DNA from: Panicum virgatum
Taxonomy: Eukaryota > Streptophyta > Magnoliopsida > Poales > Poaceae
Reading direction: 5' to 3'
DNA: 64,000 nucleotides
Assembly (NCBI RefSeq): GCF_016808335.1
Contig: NC_053138.1
Span: forward strand, 52,234,951 to 52,298,950
In this document: piece by piece, positions 1 to 11,126 of the stretch
Layout of the letters: each line of letters opens with the position of its first letter
Position numbering within the stretch: position 1 is the stretch's first letter
Translations under genes and position numbers: made by a program
Notes under the pieces: generated by a model
The model's input: the letters and a program-made list of their open reading frames with translations, nothing else
The model's database searches: none
Told to the model about the DNA's origin: nothing

Positions 1-3000
1 TTGCGCTAGAGAGTGTTAGTCCGTAGCCCCGGAATCCTGCAGAACACCGCTCGCCGGCGAGAACCTCGGTGCAGCTCCGCCGCCGCAGGTAAACCGGCCC
101 GCCTCCGCGTTTCCCCCGCCGCCGGCGCCCGCGAGTCTTCTGAGCCGCCCGATTTGAGTCCTACGCCCCAGATTAGATCGTAGGTTGATTGAATCTGAAC
201 CGCCAGATCTGAATTCTACGATCGAGATCCAAACGTAACGGTTCGCCCTGGTTCTTTTGTTAAAGAGCCCCTCAGTTTATTAGAAATCAACCCGCAGTCC
301 ATCTCTGGTGAAAAGTATTTCCAAGTATGCCCTTCCTTTTACGCTTTAGCCCCTGACTTTTCCAGTTTTCAAATCCGCAGTCCAGCCCTTGAGATTTTAT
401 GCGCTAGCCCCTGAGTTTAACCTTTATTTACGTTTTAGTCCTCGGTTTTTGCAGAAAACCCCCTGGAACTTAGTTTTTCTCGCAGATAGGTCCCTGAACC
501 TTGTTTTTAGCGTAGATTATGCGTTTTAGCTCCGTTTTAAGCGTTCTTTATATCCGCGCGATCGTTGTAATGCGTAGAATAGTTCTAGACTAGTTTAGTG
601 TATTGTTTTTATGTATTGATGTACTGTTTCTTAGCTTTTGTTAGTGTTTGCTTGTATGCTTATTTTTGTGCATTGTTTTGGCCATGTGTTCGTGAGTAGA
701 CGTTGATCCATCTGAGGAGCCCCAGTACCAGTACTCGGAGCAGCCGTCTTCTGAGTAGTTTGAGCAGCAGCCTGAGCAGTACGAGGAAGGCAAGTATACA
801 TGAACAACCTATCATCTTTAAATACAATTTCATACTGCATTTAATACTGTATGCCTATAAGGACTGTCCTAGCCACTTTATATCCTTTATATATCCGTTG
901 GGTTGCATTTTGTTTAGTTGTGCTAGGTTGCTGCGCTATAACACACTCTGGTCCTTTTTAATTAATTTTGATTAATGGTTTACTTGAACTTAATTCTGAG
1001 AGTGGCCCTCTGTGCTTCGTGCTTGGGTGGCTCACGTCTCGTTAAAATATGGTTTTTGTTAGAAACATGGTTTAGGGGGCCAGCACGGTGCTTAGTGCCT
1101 AGTTGGCCACTCTCCATAAGGACCGGTTCATAGAGCGACAACCTGGGACAACAGCGCTACCACAAGGCTAGAAGGGGATAGACTTGGCTTACTAATTAGG
1201 TCTTTTTGGTTTGGAGTAACTTACCTGCGGGGTAAGAGTAGTAAGCTTCAATGGTCCCTACTCCTCCGGCTGGTCTGTGCTTGGTTTGCGCACCTGTGCT
1301 TGTACCCCTGTGAGGTGGGCCCCATCGTCGCTGACCTAACTCTCGCGGTTACGCCTTGCCAACGAGATTCTTTGTAACGGCCTCGTAGTGAGTCGCTAGT
1401 CATCTCACCTAAGGAAGTGTGATGAACCCCTAGCGTAGCTCACGACTTGTGGGTAAAGATGTGTAACCTCTGCAGAGTGTAAAACTGGTATACTAGCCGT
1501 GCTCACGGTTATGAGCGGCCCAGATCCTCCTTTTGATTAGTGGGGTAAGCTCCTTCCGACGAGGGGGTGCCTCTCGGGGTTACTTTGTTGATTTTGGAAT
1601 GGTTCTCAGTAGTAACATGATTAATTCTGATTAATTACTATGTAACTGGGTTTATGGTAATTCATCAACTTGTAGTAATTAGCTTTAATAAAATTTTGCC
1701 AAGACTTAAAAGCTAATGCAGTTGAGTCAGCCAACCTTAGAGCCTCATAGTTTGTGTTATACTTGTTGAGTACAAGTTGTGTACTCACTCTTGCCTCTTC
1801 TCTACTTTTTCCTCTTGGCTACGCTACTGCTGCTCAGTTCCTGCCGACACGAGGGAGTTCGCTCAGCGCTACCAGGACTATGAGGACTTCTAGTCGTTCG
1901 TCTCCCAGTCGACGTCCCTGTGGCGCCCTGCTCAGCTTCAGAGAGCTTTTATCGTATTTGTACTTCGCTTCCGCTGTATCAGACATTTTTGTCATTAATG
2001 TAATAAATAACATTCATATTTCGATTTATTATGTCTTATTCGTGATATGTGCTGTGATATACTATTCATTCTGTTGAATATACGTGTGACTTGATCCTGG
2101 CACGTATATGATTGCTCGGTTTTTGTCCTTTTATAAACCGGGTGTTACAGAGTGGTGGTTCTCAGTAGTAACATGATTAATTCTGATTAATTACTATGTA
2201 ATTGGGTTTATGGTAATTCATCAACTTATAGTAATTAGCTTTAATAAAATTTTGCCAAGACTTAAAAGCTAATGCAGTTGAGTCAGCCAACCTTAGAGCC
2301 TCATAGTTTGTGTTATACTTGTTGAGTACAAGTTGTGTACTCACTCTTGCCTCTTCTCTACTTTTTCCTCTTGGCTACGCTACTGCTGCTCAGTTCCTGC
2401 CGACACGAGGGAGTTCACTCAGCGCTACTAGGACTACGAGGACTTCTAGGCGTTCGTCTCCCAGTCGACGTCCCTGTGGCGCCCTGCTCAGCTTCGGAGA
2501 GCTTTTATCGTATTTGTACTTCGCTTCCGCTGTATCAGACATTTTTGTCATTAATGTAATAAATAACATTCATATTTCGATTTATTATGTCTTATTCGTG
2601 ATATGTGCTGTGATATACTATTCATTCTGTTGAATATACGTGTGACTTGATCCTGGCACGTATATGATTGCTCGGTTTTTGTCCTTTTATAAACCGGGTG
2701 TTACAGAGTGGTGGTTCTCAGTAGTAACATGATTAATTCTGATTAATTACTATGTAACTGGGTTTATGGTAATTCATCAACTTGTAGTAATTAGCTTTAA
2801 TAAAATTTTGCCAAGACTTAAAAGTTAATGCAGTTGAGTCAGCCAACCTTAGAGCCTCATAGTTTGTGTTATACTTGTTGAGTACAAGTTGTGTACTCAC
2901 TCTTGCCTCTTCTCTACTCTTTCCTCTTTGCTATGCTACTGCTGCTCAGTTCCTGCCGACACGAGGGAGTTCGTTCAGCGCTACCAGGACTACGAGGACT

Positions 3001-3259
3001 TCTAGGCGTTCGTCTCCCAGTCGACGTCCCTGTGGCGCCCTGCTCAGCTTCGGAGAGCTTTTATCGTATTTGTACTTCGCTTCCGCTGTATCAGACATTT
3101 TTGTCATTAATGTAATAAATAACATTCGTATTTCGATTTATTATGTCTTATTCGTGATATGTGCTGTGATATACTGTTCATTCTGTTGTATATACGTGTG
3201 ACTTGATCCTGGCACATATATGATTGCTCGGTTTGTCTTTTTATAAACCGGGTGTTACA
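1..3259 (+). repeat. 5' LTR of Tekay element 1 (left end outside window)
   Basis: It matches the 3' LTR from base 9318 onward and ends in GGGTGTTACA immediately before the primer binding site. It contains the exons of the candidate LTR small ORF, an AATAAA signal at 2002-2007 and, at its right end, a 556-bp triplication. Without the two extra units the full LTR would be about 3.25 kb, close to the 3.3 kb of element 2. Confidence 0.92.
700..1893 (+). pseudogene. LTR small ORF, exons 2 and 3, copy in Tekay 1 5' LTR
   Basis: Exon 2 is 700-789, preceded by GTGAGTAG, and ends at GAGGAAG followed by GCAAGT, the consensus of a GC-AG donor. Exon 3 is 1838-1893, preceded by TGCTGCTCAG and ending in TAG. 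Joining 789 to 1838 keeps the frame (G plus TT gives Val). The peptide is acidic and rich in Glu, Gln and Tyr. Here exon 2 has an internal TAG where element 2 has a His codon. Exon 3 is repeated at +556 and +1112 by the tandem triplication, and the middle copy has a second stop. Function unknown; it is a decayed copy of the intact version in element 2. Confidence 0.5.
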
Positions 3260-3265
3260 GAGTGG
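1601..3265 (+). repeat. Tandem triplication, 556-bp unit, at the LTR/PBS boundary
   Basis: Units begin with GGTTCTCAGTAGTAAC at 1601, 2157 and 2713, exactly 556 apart. The first two end with the LTR terminus GGTGTTACA followed by the first bases of the element interior (GAGTGG), and only the third continues into the true primer site. The repeated block is therefore the last 552-553 bases of the LTR plus a few bases of internal sequence. Each unit repeats exon 3 of the LTR small ORF and the AATAAA signal. Units differ at scattered bases, so the duplication is not brand new. Confidence 0.95.
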
Positions 3266-3275
3266 TATCAGAGCC
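3263..3275 (+). other. Primer binding site, tRNA-iMet type
   Basis: TGGTATCAGAGCC lies three bases after the LTR end. It is complementary to the 3' end of plant initiator tRNA-Met, the usual primer of this lineage. The same 13 bases serve elements 2, 3 and the copia element. Confidence 0.92.
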
Positions 3276-3832
3276 ATATCGACTGTAGGACGAAGCCTAG
3301 ATAGAAACTGGTCGAGTTTTAGGACTTCTTCTCTCCAATCCTTGCCTGCTGAAACTATTTTACTATTATACCCCTTGAATTCTGTGACTTTTACTCATCT
3401 TGCCTTGATTTCTCTCTCTAAAGAATAGTTTTCGTAGATTTTGGCCTGAATCAGTCATCTGACCACCATGAGTATCAGCTAGGTGACCCTTTTATAATAA
3501 TACGATAGCACAATCTGCGACGCGTTGTGTTAGTCGAGTCGTATGTTAAACTCGGCTAAGTTGTGAAAATTGTCTGCTTGTTATTATGCTACATGCTTGA
3601 TTTGAATTTTTGAATGATTGTATAGCTTAGTAGTTTAAATTTGTTTAAAGAAAATCACTCTTATGTTAAAGTTAACTAATTAATAAAATGAGTTAGATCG
3701 TTGGGAGTAAAACAGTCCACTCTATCCTATCTACTTTATCATGGCTGAGTCTTTTTCCGCAAAGAGTTATCATATCCATCTGAATTTATTCCTGCAATAT
3801 CCTTACTCGTGAAATCTTTTGTCCAAAATCAG
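3276..3832 (+). other. Untranslated leader of Tekay 1
   Basis: AT-rich sequence between PBS and gag, closely matched in element 2 (29253-29804) and more distantly in element 3 (43985-44531). No long ORF. Packaging and dimerisation signals are expected in such leaders, but none can be pinpointed by eye. Confidence 0.6.
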
Positions 3833-5047
3833 ATGGTGAACACCAGGCGTGGTTTTTGACCAGCAGGAGCAGAACAACCAGGGGCAGAACACCCAGGGGA
3901 CCGGGATCCCGATGCCTCCGCCTTTGACTCCGGAGCAGTACTTCCAGCTCCAGATGCAGATGATGGCCACCCCAAACAACACTGTTCAGGCTCTTCAGCA
4001 GGCTCACACTCAGCCTCCACCTCCTCCACCGCCGCAGCCTCGCGACAGGCGTGCTGAGTTCCTGAGGGGTCACCCGCCGACGTTTTCTCACACGTCCGAC
4101 CCTCTTCAAGCTGACGACTGGCTCCGTGCAGTGGAGCGTCAGCTGGACATCACCCAGTGCGATGATCGGGAGAGAGTTCTGTACGCAGCAGGACAGCTGT
4201 GAGGGGCAGCTTTGGACTGGTGGGAGTCCCACCCAGTTCAGGACCGCGAGTCTCTCACTTGGCTTCAGTTCTGGGAGCGGTTCCGCAGCCACAACGTCCC
4301 CGCGGGCGTTATGAAGATGAAGCAGAAGGAGTTCCTTGCACTGAAGCAGGTAATCTTAGAAATAATCATTCAGCAGTTTCTTTTGAACTAATGCCCCTTG
4401 TTCTATCCTTATGAATCTTGAGTTAATCTTTCGATATCTATCTGTCTTTGTCACTTTAGGGGACTATGTCGGTCACGGAGTATCGTGATCGTTTTCTGCA
4501 GCTTGCTCGCTACGCCCCTGCCGATGTTGCGGATGACCGCAAGAAGCAGGAGCACTTCATGGAGGGCCTTGAGGACTACCTCCAGTACGCGCTGCTCAAC
4601 CTCCGCTTCGACGACTTCAACCATCTGGTTGACAGCGCGCTCAACACTGAGCGCAAGCACTTGGAGATGGAGGACAAGAAGAGGAAGATTGTCCCCGTTG
4701 CTTCCGGCAGCAACACTCGTCCTCGCCTCCAGCAGCCCTAGCAGTACCAGCAGCCTCAGTATCGGCCTCCTCAGCAGTACCAGTAGAGGCCACCGCATTA
4801 GTACCCGCCTCGACAGCAGCAGCAGGCGGGGCAGGGCCAGAGGTTATCGGCACCTCCAGCTCGTGCTGCTCCACCGGCACCGCAGGCTCCACGTCCGGCA
4901 GCTCCTACCAGATAGCAGGCTCAGGGACCCCCTCGCACCTGCTTTCACTGCGGCCAGCCGGGGCACTACGCCAACGCTTGCCCCTGGAAGGCGCAGACGG
5001 GACAGCAGGGGCGCCCAGCTCAGCCCAGGGCGCCACTTCAGGGCAGA
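3833..5047 (+). pseudogene. gag: gag of Tekay 1 (disrupted)
   Basis: Gag forms the virus-like particle and, through its zinc knuckle, binds genomic RNA. The ATG at 3833 matches the gag start of elements 2 and 3 (MVNTR or MVTTR), but the next bases are shifted, so the frame reopens near 3849. A retrotransposon gag domain follows (proline run near 4015-4035, then an RAEFLRGHPPTFSH segment). A TGA at 4200-4202 replaces the CGA of element 2. The intron 4350-4459 separates LKQ from GTMSVTEYRDRF. TAG at 4739-4741 ends the second exon frame, and the CCHC knuckle lies downstream near 4940-4985. gag and pol were one continuous frame originally, as element 2 shows. At least three lesions make it non-functional. 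Confidence 0.88.
4350..4459 (+). other. Intron inside Tekay 1 gag
   Basis: The bases after ...CTGAAGCAG are GTAATCTT and the interval ends in CACTTTAG before GGGACTATG. Removing these 110 bases restores the frame seen uninterrupted in element 3, where AAGCAG is directly followed by GGGGCTATG. Element 2 has the same intron at 30318-30428. The interval is AT-rich with a branch-like TTAAT upstream of the acceptor. Confidence 0.8.
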
Positions 5048-8000
5048 GTGAACCATGTGACGGCCGAGTCAGCGGCCGAGGCTCCTAACGTGGTTATTGG
5101 TACGTTCATGGTTAATTCATATCCAGCTACAGTGCTTTTCGATACTGGTGCTACGCATTCCTTCATTACTCAGTCTTTTGTCAAGCATCATGGTATTCAT
5201 ACTAGCACATTAAAGAGGTGCCTGTTAGTATCTTCACCGGGAGGACAGTTGAGGTCTCACACTTACTGCCCGAGAGTCAGTGTTCCTTGAGGGGAGTAGA
5301 GTTCTGTACTGATCTGATGGTGCTAGACACCAAGGGCATTGATGTCATTCTGGGAATGGAGACTCTGGCCAAGTGGGGAGTCCAGATAGATTGTGCTCAG
5401 AGGACAGTCTTGCTATCAGCTTCCAGTGGCCAAGAGGTTGTTATCAGTGCAGTGGAGCCTTCGGGATTTCTTCATCAGATGAAGGCTAGACCCACGGACG
5501 GTATTAGCGTGGTGTCTGAATTCCCGGATGTCTTTCCGGATGATCTGCCAGGTATGCCGCCTGAATGCGCCATTGAGTTTTGCATTGATCTCTTGCCTGG
5601 CACAGCTCCTATTGCAAAGCGGCCCTACCGTATGGCACCTATAGAGCATGAAGAAGTCAAGAAAACTATTGATGAGTTGCTAGCCAAGGGCTATATCCGT
5701 CGCAGCTTCTCTCCTTGGGCTTTTCCATTATTGCTGGTAGATAAGAAGGATGGCTCGAAGAGGATGTGTGTCGATTATCGGGAGCTGAATGCAGTTACTA
5801 TCAAGAACAAGCATCCACTGCCCCGTATTGAGGATCTCTTCGATCTGCTTCGAGGTGCTCGTATATTCTCGAAGATTGATCTTCGTTCGGGTTATTTTCA
5901 GCTGAGGATCCATCCTGGGGATATTCCGAAGACGGCATTCACATGCAAGTACAGACTATATGAGTACACAGTCATGTCCTTCGGCTTGACTAATGCTCCG
6001 GCTTTCTTCATGCATCTGATGAACATGGTTTTCATGGACTATCTGGATGTCTTTGTGGTGATTTTCATTGATGATATTCTGATTTTCTCCAAGACCGAAG
6101 AAGAGCATGAGGAGCATCTGAGACTCGTATTGCAGAGATTGAGAGAGCATCAGCTGTATGCTAAGTTCAGCAAGTGCGAGTTCTGGATTGACGAGGTTCC
6201 ATTCCTCGGTCATGTTATCTCTCAGGGAGGCATTGCTGTTGATCCGAGCAAGGTGAAGGATGTGCTCGAGTGGGAGACACCGCAGACGGTGAAGGAAGTC
6301 CGTTCATTCTTGGGCTTAGCTGGATATTATCGGAGGTTCATTGAGAATTTCTCCAAGATCGCGAAGCCTTTGACTTCCTTGCTAGAGAAGAATGTGGCAT
6401 TCATATGGACGGATGAGCGTCAGAAGGCCTTTGATGAGCTGAAGAAAAGGTTGACTACGGCGCCAGTCCTGACTCTACCAGACCAGACGAAGAGGTTCAC
6501 GGTGTATTGTGAAGCTTCGAAGGATGGTCTTGGGTGTGTTCTGATGCAGGAGGGCAGAGTGATTGCTTATGCTTCACGGCAGTTACGCCGGCATGAGCTG
6601 AACTATCCTACTCATGATCTTGAGTTAGCCGCAGTTGTGCATGCTTTGAAGATTTGGAGGCATTACTTGTATGGGCAGCGGTGTGATATCTACACTGATC
6701 ACAAGAGCCTCAAGTACATTTTCACACAGAATGAGCTGAACATGCGGCAGAAAAGATGGCTAGAGTTGGTCAAGGATTATGACCTGGAGATTCACTATCA
6801 TCCGGGCAAGGCCAATGTTGTAGCAGATGCTTTGAGCAGGAGAAGCTATGTCAACATGGCCGTGGCTTTCCAGATGCCTCCAGAGTTATGCGAGGAGTTC
6901 GAGCAGCTGAGTCTGGGCTTCTTGCATCATACTTCCAGTGCAGCATTTGAGGCAGTACCGACTCTAGAGTCAGAGATCAGGCAGCATAAGAAAGAAGACG
7001 AGAAGCTGCAGGAGATCCGTGAGTTGCTCAAGAAGGGCAAGGCTCCACACTTCAGAGAGGATGATCAGGGTACTTTGTGGTACAAGAACCGGATCTGCGT
7101 GCCTGATGTGAAGGATCTCCGGAAGTTTATTCTGAGTGAGACCCATGATACAACTTACTCTATTCATCCGGGCAGCACGAAGATGTACTATGATCTGAAG
7201 GAACGATTCTGGTGGCATAGGATGAAGCGTTCAGTAGCAGAGTACGTGGCCATTTGCGACACCTGTCAGCGTGTCAAGGCTGAGCATCAGAGGCCAGTAG
7301 GTCTGTTACAGCCTTTGAAGATTCCAGAGTGGAAATGGGAGGAAATCACTATGGACTTCATTGTTGGATTGCCTCGTACTCAGAAGGGGTACAACTCCAT
7401 ATGGGTAGTAGTGGATCGATTGACGAAGGTTGCTCACTTCATTCCAGTGAACACTACTTACTCCGGTGCTAGACTTGCAGAGTTGTACATCTCTCGGATT
7501 GTCTGCTTGCATGGTGTGCCCAAGAAGATCATATCTGACAGAGGGTCTCAGTTCACTTCTCGGTTCTGGGAGCAGCTCCATGACTCGCTGGATACGAAGC
7601 TGCGTTTCAGTACGGCTTATCACCCTCAGACAGATGGGCAGACAGAGAGAACCAACTAAGTGTTGGAGGATATGCTGAGAGCTTGTGCCATTCAGTACGG
7701 TACTAGTTGGGATAAGTGCCTGTCATATGCTGAGTTCTCATATAACAACAGCTATCAGGCCAGTCTGAAGAAGCCTCCCTTCGAGGCATTGTATGGCAGA
7801 AAGTGCAGGACTCCTCTCTATTGGGATTAGATTGGTGAGAAGCAGCTCTTTGGCCCTGAGATCATAGATGATGCAGAGCAGATGGTTCAGGCTGTGCGAG
7901 AAAATCTGAGGATTGCACAGAGCAGACAGAAGAGCTATGCTGATGGCAAACGGAGGGATCTGACCTTCAGTGTCGGTGATTATGTGTACCTGAAGGTGTC

Positions 8001-8211
8001 TCCGATGAGAGGAATCCGCAGGTTTAATGTCAAAGGGAAGTTAGCACCTCGGTATGTGGGGCCATTCAAGGTGCTAGAGCGGAAAGGCGAAGTTGCTTAT
8101 CGCCTGGAGTTACCTCTCAGCCTTTCAGGAGTTCACGATGTCTTCCATATATCTCAGCTGAAGAGGTGTCTGCGAGTACCCGAGGAGCAGGCACCACTGG
8201 ATGGAGTGGTA
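5048..8211 (+). pseudogene. pol: pol of Tekay 1: protease-RT-RNase H-integrase, chromodomain deleted
   Basis: The polyprotein processes Gag-Pol, copies RNA to DNA and integrates the product. Seen here are protease motif DTGA (about 5140), RT with FIDD (about 6064-6075), RNase H, the HHCC zinc finger and the DD35E core of integrase, and the GPF module. A one-base deletion near 5284-5287 shifts the frame relative to element 2. TAA at 7657-7659 and TAG at about 7828 replace CAA and CAG. The first RNase H acidic residue is Glu (GAA at 6511-6513) where elements 2 and 3 have Asp. The frame runs off into the 3' LTR at 8212: about 200 bases with the chromodomain, stop and polypurine tract of element 2 are missing. 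Non-functional. Confidence 0.93.
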
Positions 8212-8826
8212 TGTAACACCCTAATTTAAATTCCAGCATTTATTAATAAATTTAATTGGCTTTATTTAAGTTTCTAAGGTTTATTGTGTTTAGTATGGCA
8301 TTTAATTCAATTTTGTTCCTTAAGTAATTAAAATTTTATCATAGGTTTAAATTTTGGTGTTGCATTCATGCTGGTGCATAGTTTTAATTATTTGAGTGTG
8401 GTTTGAATTCAAATTTTATTTGAATTCAAATGTGTTTGATTGATTTAGAATTAGAAAGAGAGAAATAGAAATCAAACCCACAACCAAAGTCAACCCAGCA
8501 ACAGGCCAACCCGACCGGCCCAACCCACCTCCTTTCTTTTCCGCAGCCCATTTGCTTCCACCCGCCCGGCCCACCGTCTCCCGCTCGGCCCGTGACGCAC
8601 GCCGGCCCAGCGTGCGCCCCCCAGCTCTCCCCGCGCCTGACCCCACCAGCCAGCACCCGCACCCCAGCCAGCGCCCGCGCCGCGTCGTCCCTCCCTCTCT
8701 CGCTGCGCCCCGGGCCCGCCCGTCAGCTACTTCGTCTCCGCCGCGCAACCGCCCGCCCGCGATCTCCGGCGAAGTCCACGCCGGCCTTCCAAACCCGGGC
8801 GCGCATGCCTAGGTTGGCCGCCGCCC

Positions 8827-8834
8827 TATAAGTA
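8827..8834 (+). promoter_or_regulatory. Candidate TATA box in Tekay 1 3' LTR
   Basis: TATAAGTA lies in a GC-rich stretch about 615 bases into the LTR. It is followed about 35-40 bases downstream by a C/T-rich stretch where transcription could begin. It sits upstream of the proposed leader exon donor CCGGTGAGC at 9288. Inferred from motif and position only. Confidence 0.5.
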
Positions 8835-10016
8835 GGCCCTGGCCTCCCCCGAACCCCGTCGTCCATGCCCTAGCCGCCACCCGAACCCTAGCCGCCGCCT
8901 CCGCTCCGCCGAGCCACCGCTCCCCTGCACCGCCGTGGCCGTGCCTCCCCACTGCACTGCATCCTCTCTAGAGCCGCGCAGGAGCCTCAACTTGGTGCCA
9001 GGAACAACTCCCAGGCCTCTGCGCACGGCTCCGGCAACTGCAGCGATCGGAAACACGCTGTACTCCATCGCCGGTGAGTAGAGCCGCCGTCGAAATCTCT
9101 CGGTTCCTTTAGTACTCCGGCCGCCCTGAGCCCCACAACTCCTTCGCAGCCTCATCGCGCACCGGTCAGTGGAGCCCAGAAGCCCAGATCTCCCCTCTGC
9201 AGCGACTTCCCCCGAGCGCTGCCACGACTCGCCGCCGGTCCGCGACGCCGACGCCCTGCACGGCCCGTCTACTCTTATCCAAGCCCGGTGAGCACTGGCA
9301 GCCTTCCTCGGTATCTTTTGCGCTAGAGAGTGTTAGTCCGTAGCCCCGGAATCCTGCAGAACACCGCTCGCCGGCGAGAACCTCGGTGCAGCTCCGCCGC
9401 CGCAAGTAAACCGGCCCGCCTCCGCGTTTCCCCCGCCGCCGGCGCCCGCGAGTCTTCTGAGCCGCCCGATTTGAGTCCTACGCCCCAGATTAGATCGTAG
9501 GTTGATTGAATCTGAACCGCCAGATCTGAATCCTACGATCGAGATCCAAACGTAACGGTTCGCCCTGGTTCTTTTGTTAAAGAGCCCCTCGGTTTATTAG
9601 AAATCAACCCGCAGTCCATCTCTGGTGAAAAGTATTTCCAAGTATGCCCTTCCTTTTACGCTTTAGCCCCTGACTTTTCCAGTTTTCAAATCCGCAGTCC
9701 AGCCCTTGAGATTTTATGCGCTAGCCCCTGAGTTTAACCTTTATTTACGTTTTAGTCCTCGGTTTTTGCAGAAAACCCCCTGGAACTTAGTTTTTCTCGC
9801 AGATAGGTCCCTGAACCTTGTTTTTAGCGTAGATTATGCGTTTTAGCTCCGTTTTAAGCGTTCTTTATATCCGCGCGATCGTTGTAATACGTAGAATAGT
9901 TCTAGACTAGTTTAGTGTGTTGTTTTTATGTATTGATGTACTGTTTCTTGGCTTTTGTTAGTGTTTGCTTGTATGCTTATTTTTGTGCATTGTTTTGGCC
10001 ATGTGTTCGTGAGTAG

Positions 10017-10106
10017 ACGTTGATCCATCTGAGGAGCCCCAGTACCAGTACCCGGAGCAGCCGTCTTCCGAGTAGTTTGAGCAGCAGCCTGAGCAGTACG
10101 AGGAAG
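10017..10106 (+). pseudogene. LTR small ORF exon 2, copy in Tekay 1 3' LTR
   Basis: Same exon as 700-789 with the same internal TAG, flanked by GTGAGTAG and the GC-type donor GCAAGT. Exon 3 is lost because the LTR is truncated at about 11126. Confidence 0.5.
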
Positions 10107-11126
10107 GCAAGTATAACATGAACAACTTATCATCTTTAAATACAATTTCATACTGCATTTAATACTGTATGCCTATAAGGACTGTCCTAGCCACTTTATA
10201 TCCTTTATATATCCTTTGGGTTGCATTTTGTTTAGTTGTGCTAGGTTGCTGTGCTATAACACACTCTGGTCCTTTTTAATTAATTTTGATTAATGGTTTA
10301 CTTGAACTTAATTTTGAGAGTGGCCCTCTGTGCTTCGTGCTTGGGTGGCTCACGTCTCGTTAAAATATGGTTTTTGTTAGAAACATGGTTTAGGGGGCCA
10401 GCACGGTGCTTAGTGCCTAGTTGGCCACTCTCCATAAGGACCGGTTCATAGAGCGATAACCTGGTACAACAGCGCTACCACAAGGCTAGAATGGGATAGA
10501 CTTGGCTTACTAATTAGGTCTTTTTGGTTTGGAGTAACTTACCTGCGGGGCAAGAGTAGTAAGCTTCAATGGTCCCTGCTCCTCCGGCTGGTCTGTGCTT
10601 GGTTTGCGCACCTGTGCTTGTACCCCTGTGAGGTGGGCCCCATCGTCGCTGACCTAACTCTCGCGGTTACGCCTTGCCAACGAGATTCTTTGTAACGGCC
10701 TCGTAGTGAGTCGCTAGTCATCTCACCTAAGGAAGTGTGATGAACCCCTAGCGTAGCTCACAACTTGTGGGTAAAGATGTGCAACCTCTGCAGAGTGTAA
10801 AACTGGTATACTAGCCGTGCTCACAGTTATGAGCGGCCCAGATCCTCCTTTTGATTAGTGGGGTTAGTTCCTTCCGACGAGGGGGTGCCTCTCGGGGTTA
10901 CTTTGTTGATTTTGGAATGGTTCTCAGTAGTAACATGATTAATTCTGATTAATTACTATGTAACTGGGTTTATGGTAATTCATCAACTTGTAGTAATTAG
11001 CTTTAATAAAATTTTGCCAAGACTTAAAAGCTAATGCAGTTGAGTCAGCCAACCTTAGAGCCTCATAGTTTGTGTTATACTTGTTGAGTACAAGTTGTGG
11101 ACTCACTCTTGCCTCTTCTCTACCTG

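Larger units (their letters stand above)
1..11126 (+). mobile_element. Tekay-type Ty3/gypsy chromovirus, element 1, incomplete at both ends
   Basis: The order is LTR, PBS, gag, protease, RT, RNase H, integrase, LTR, which is the gypsy order. The LTR termini are TGTAACACCC and GGGTGTTACA. The 5' LTR starts about 1106 bases before the window, judged by aligning base 1 with base 9318 of the 3' LTR. The 3' LTR stops abruptly near 11126, where Tat sequence begins, so no target duplication can be read. The two LTR copies differ at roughly two dozen positions over the first 1.6 kb by eye, more than in element 2, so this is an older insertion. It cannot be autonomous: gag and pol have stops and shifts, and the chromodomain and polypurine tract are missing. 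Confidence 0.93.
8212..11126 (+). repeat. 3' LTR of Tekay 1, 3' truncated
   Basis: It begins TGTAACACCCTAATTT, identical to the LTR start of element 2, and aligns with the 5' LTR with an offset of 9317. It stops after CTCTTCTCTAC, about 18 bases short of exon 3 of the LTR ORF and well before the expected GGGTGTTACA end. From 11127 the sequence is gag of a Tat element. About 440 bases of LTR end, counting one 556-bp unit, are missing. Confidence 0.92.

Noticed and set aside
2147..2160. A second primer binding site at the first tandem-unit junction
   Set aside because: Only GAGTGG of the post-LTR sequence is present; the TATCAGAGCC part complementary to tRNA-Met is missing. The same applies at about 2703.
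1754..3201. Three similar about 107-codon frames beginning MLYLLSTS (1754, 2310, 2866) as real genes
   Set aside because: They are one sequence repeated by the 556-bp triplication. The frame is not kept in Tekay 3, where the region reads differently in this phase, while the exon-3 phase is kept. They also lie partly in the proposed intron.
8416..9405. Multiple Arg/Pro/Ala-rich ORFs on both strands in the GC-rich LTR leader (also 26014-27369, 34525-35860, 40834-41929)
   Set aside because: They overlap in several phases, change frame between closely related LTRs and have low-complexity composition, as expected for stop-poor GC-rich DNA.
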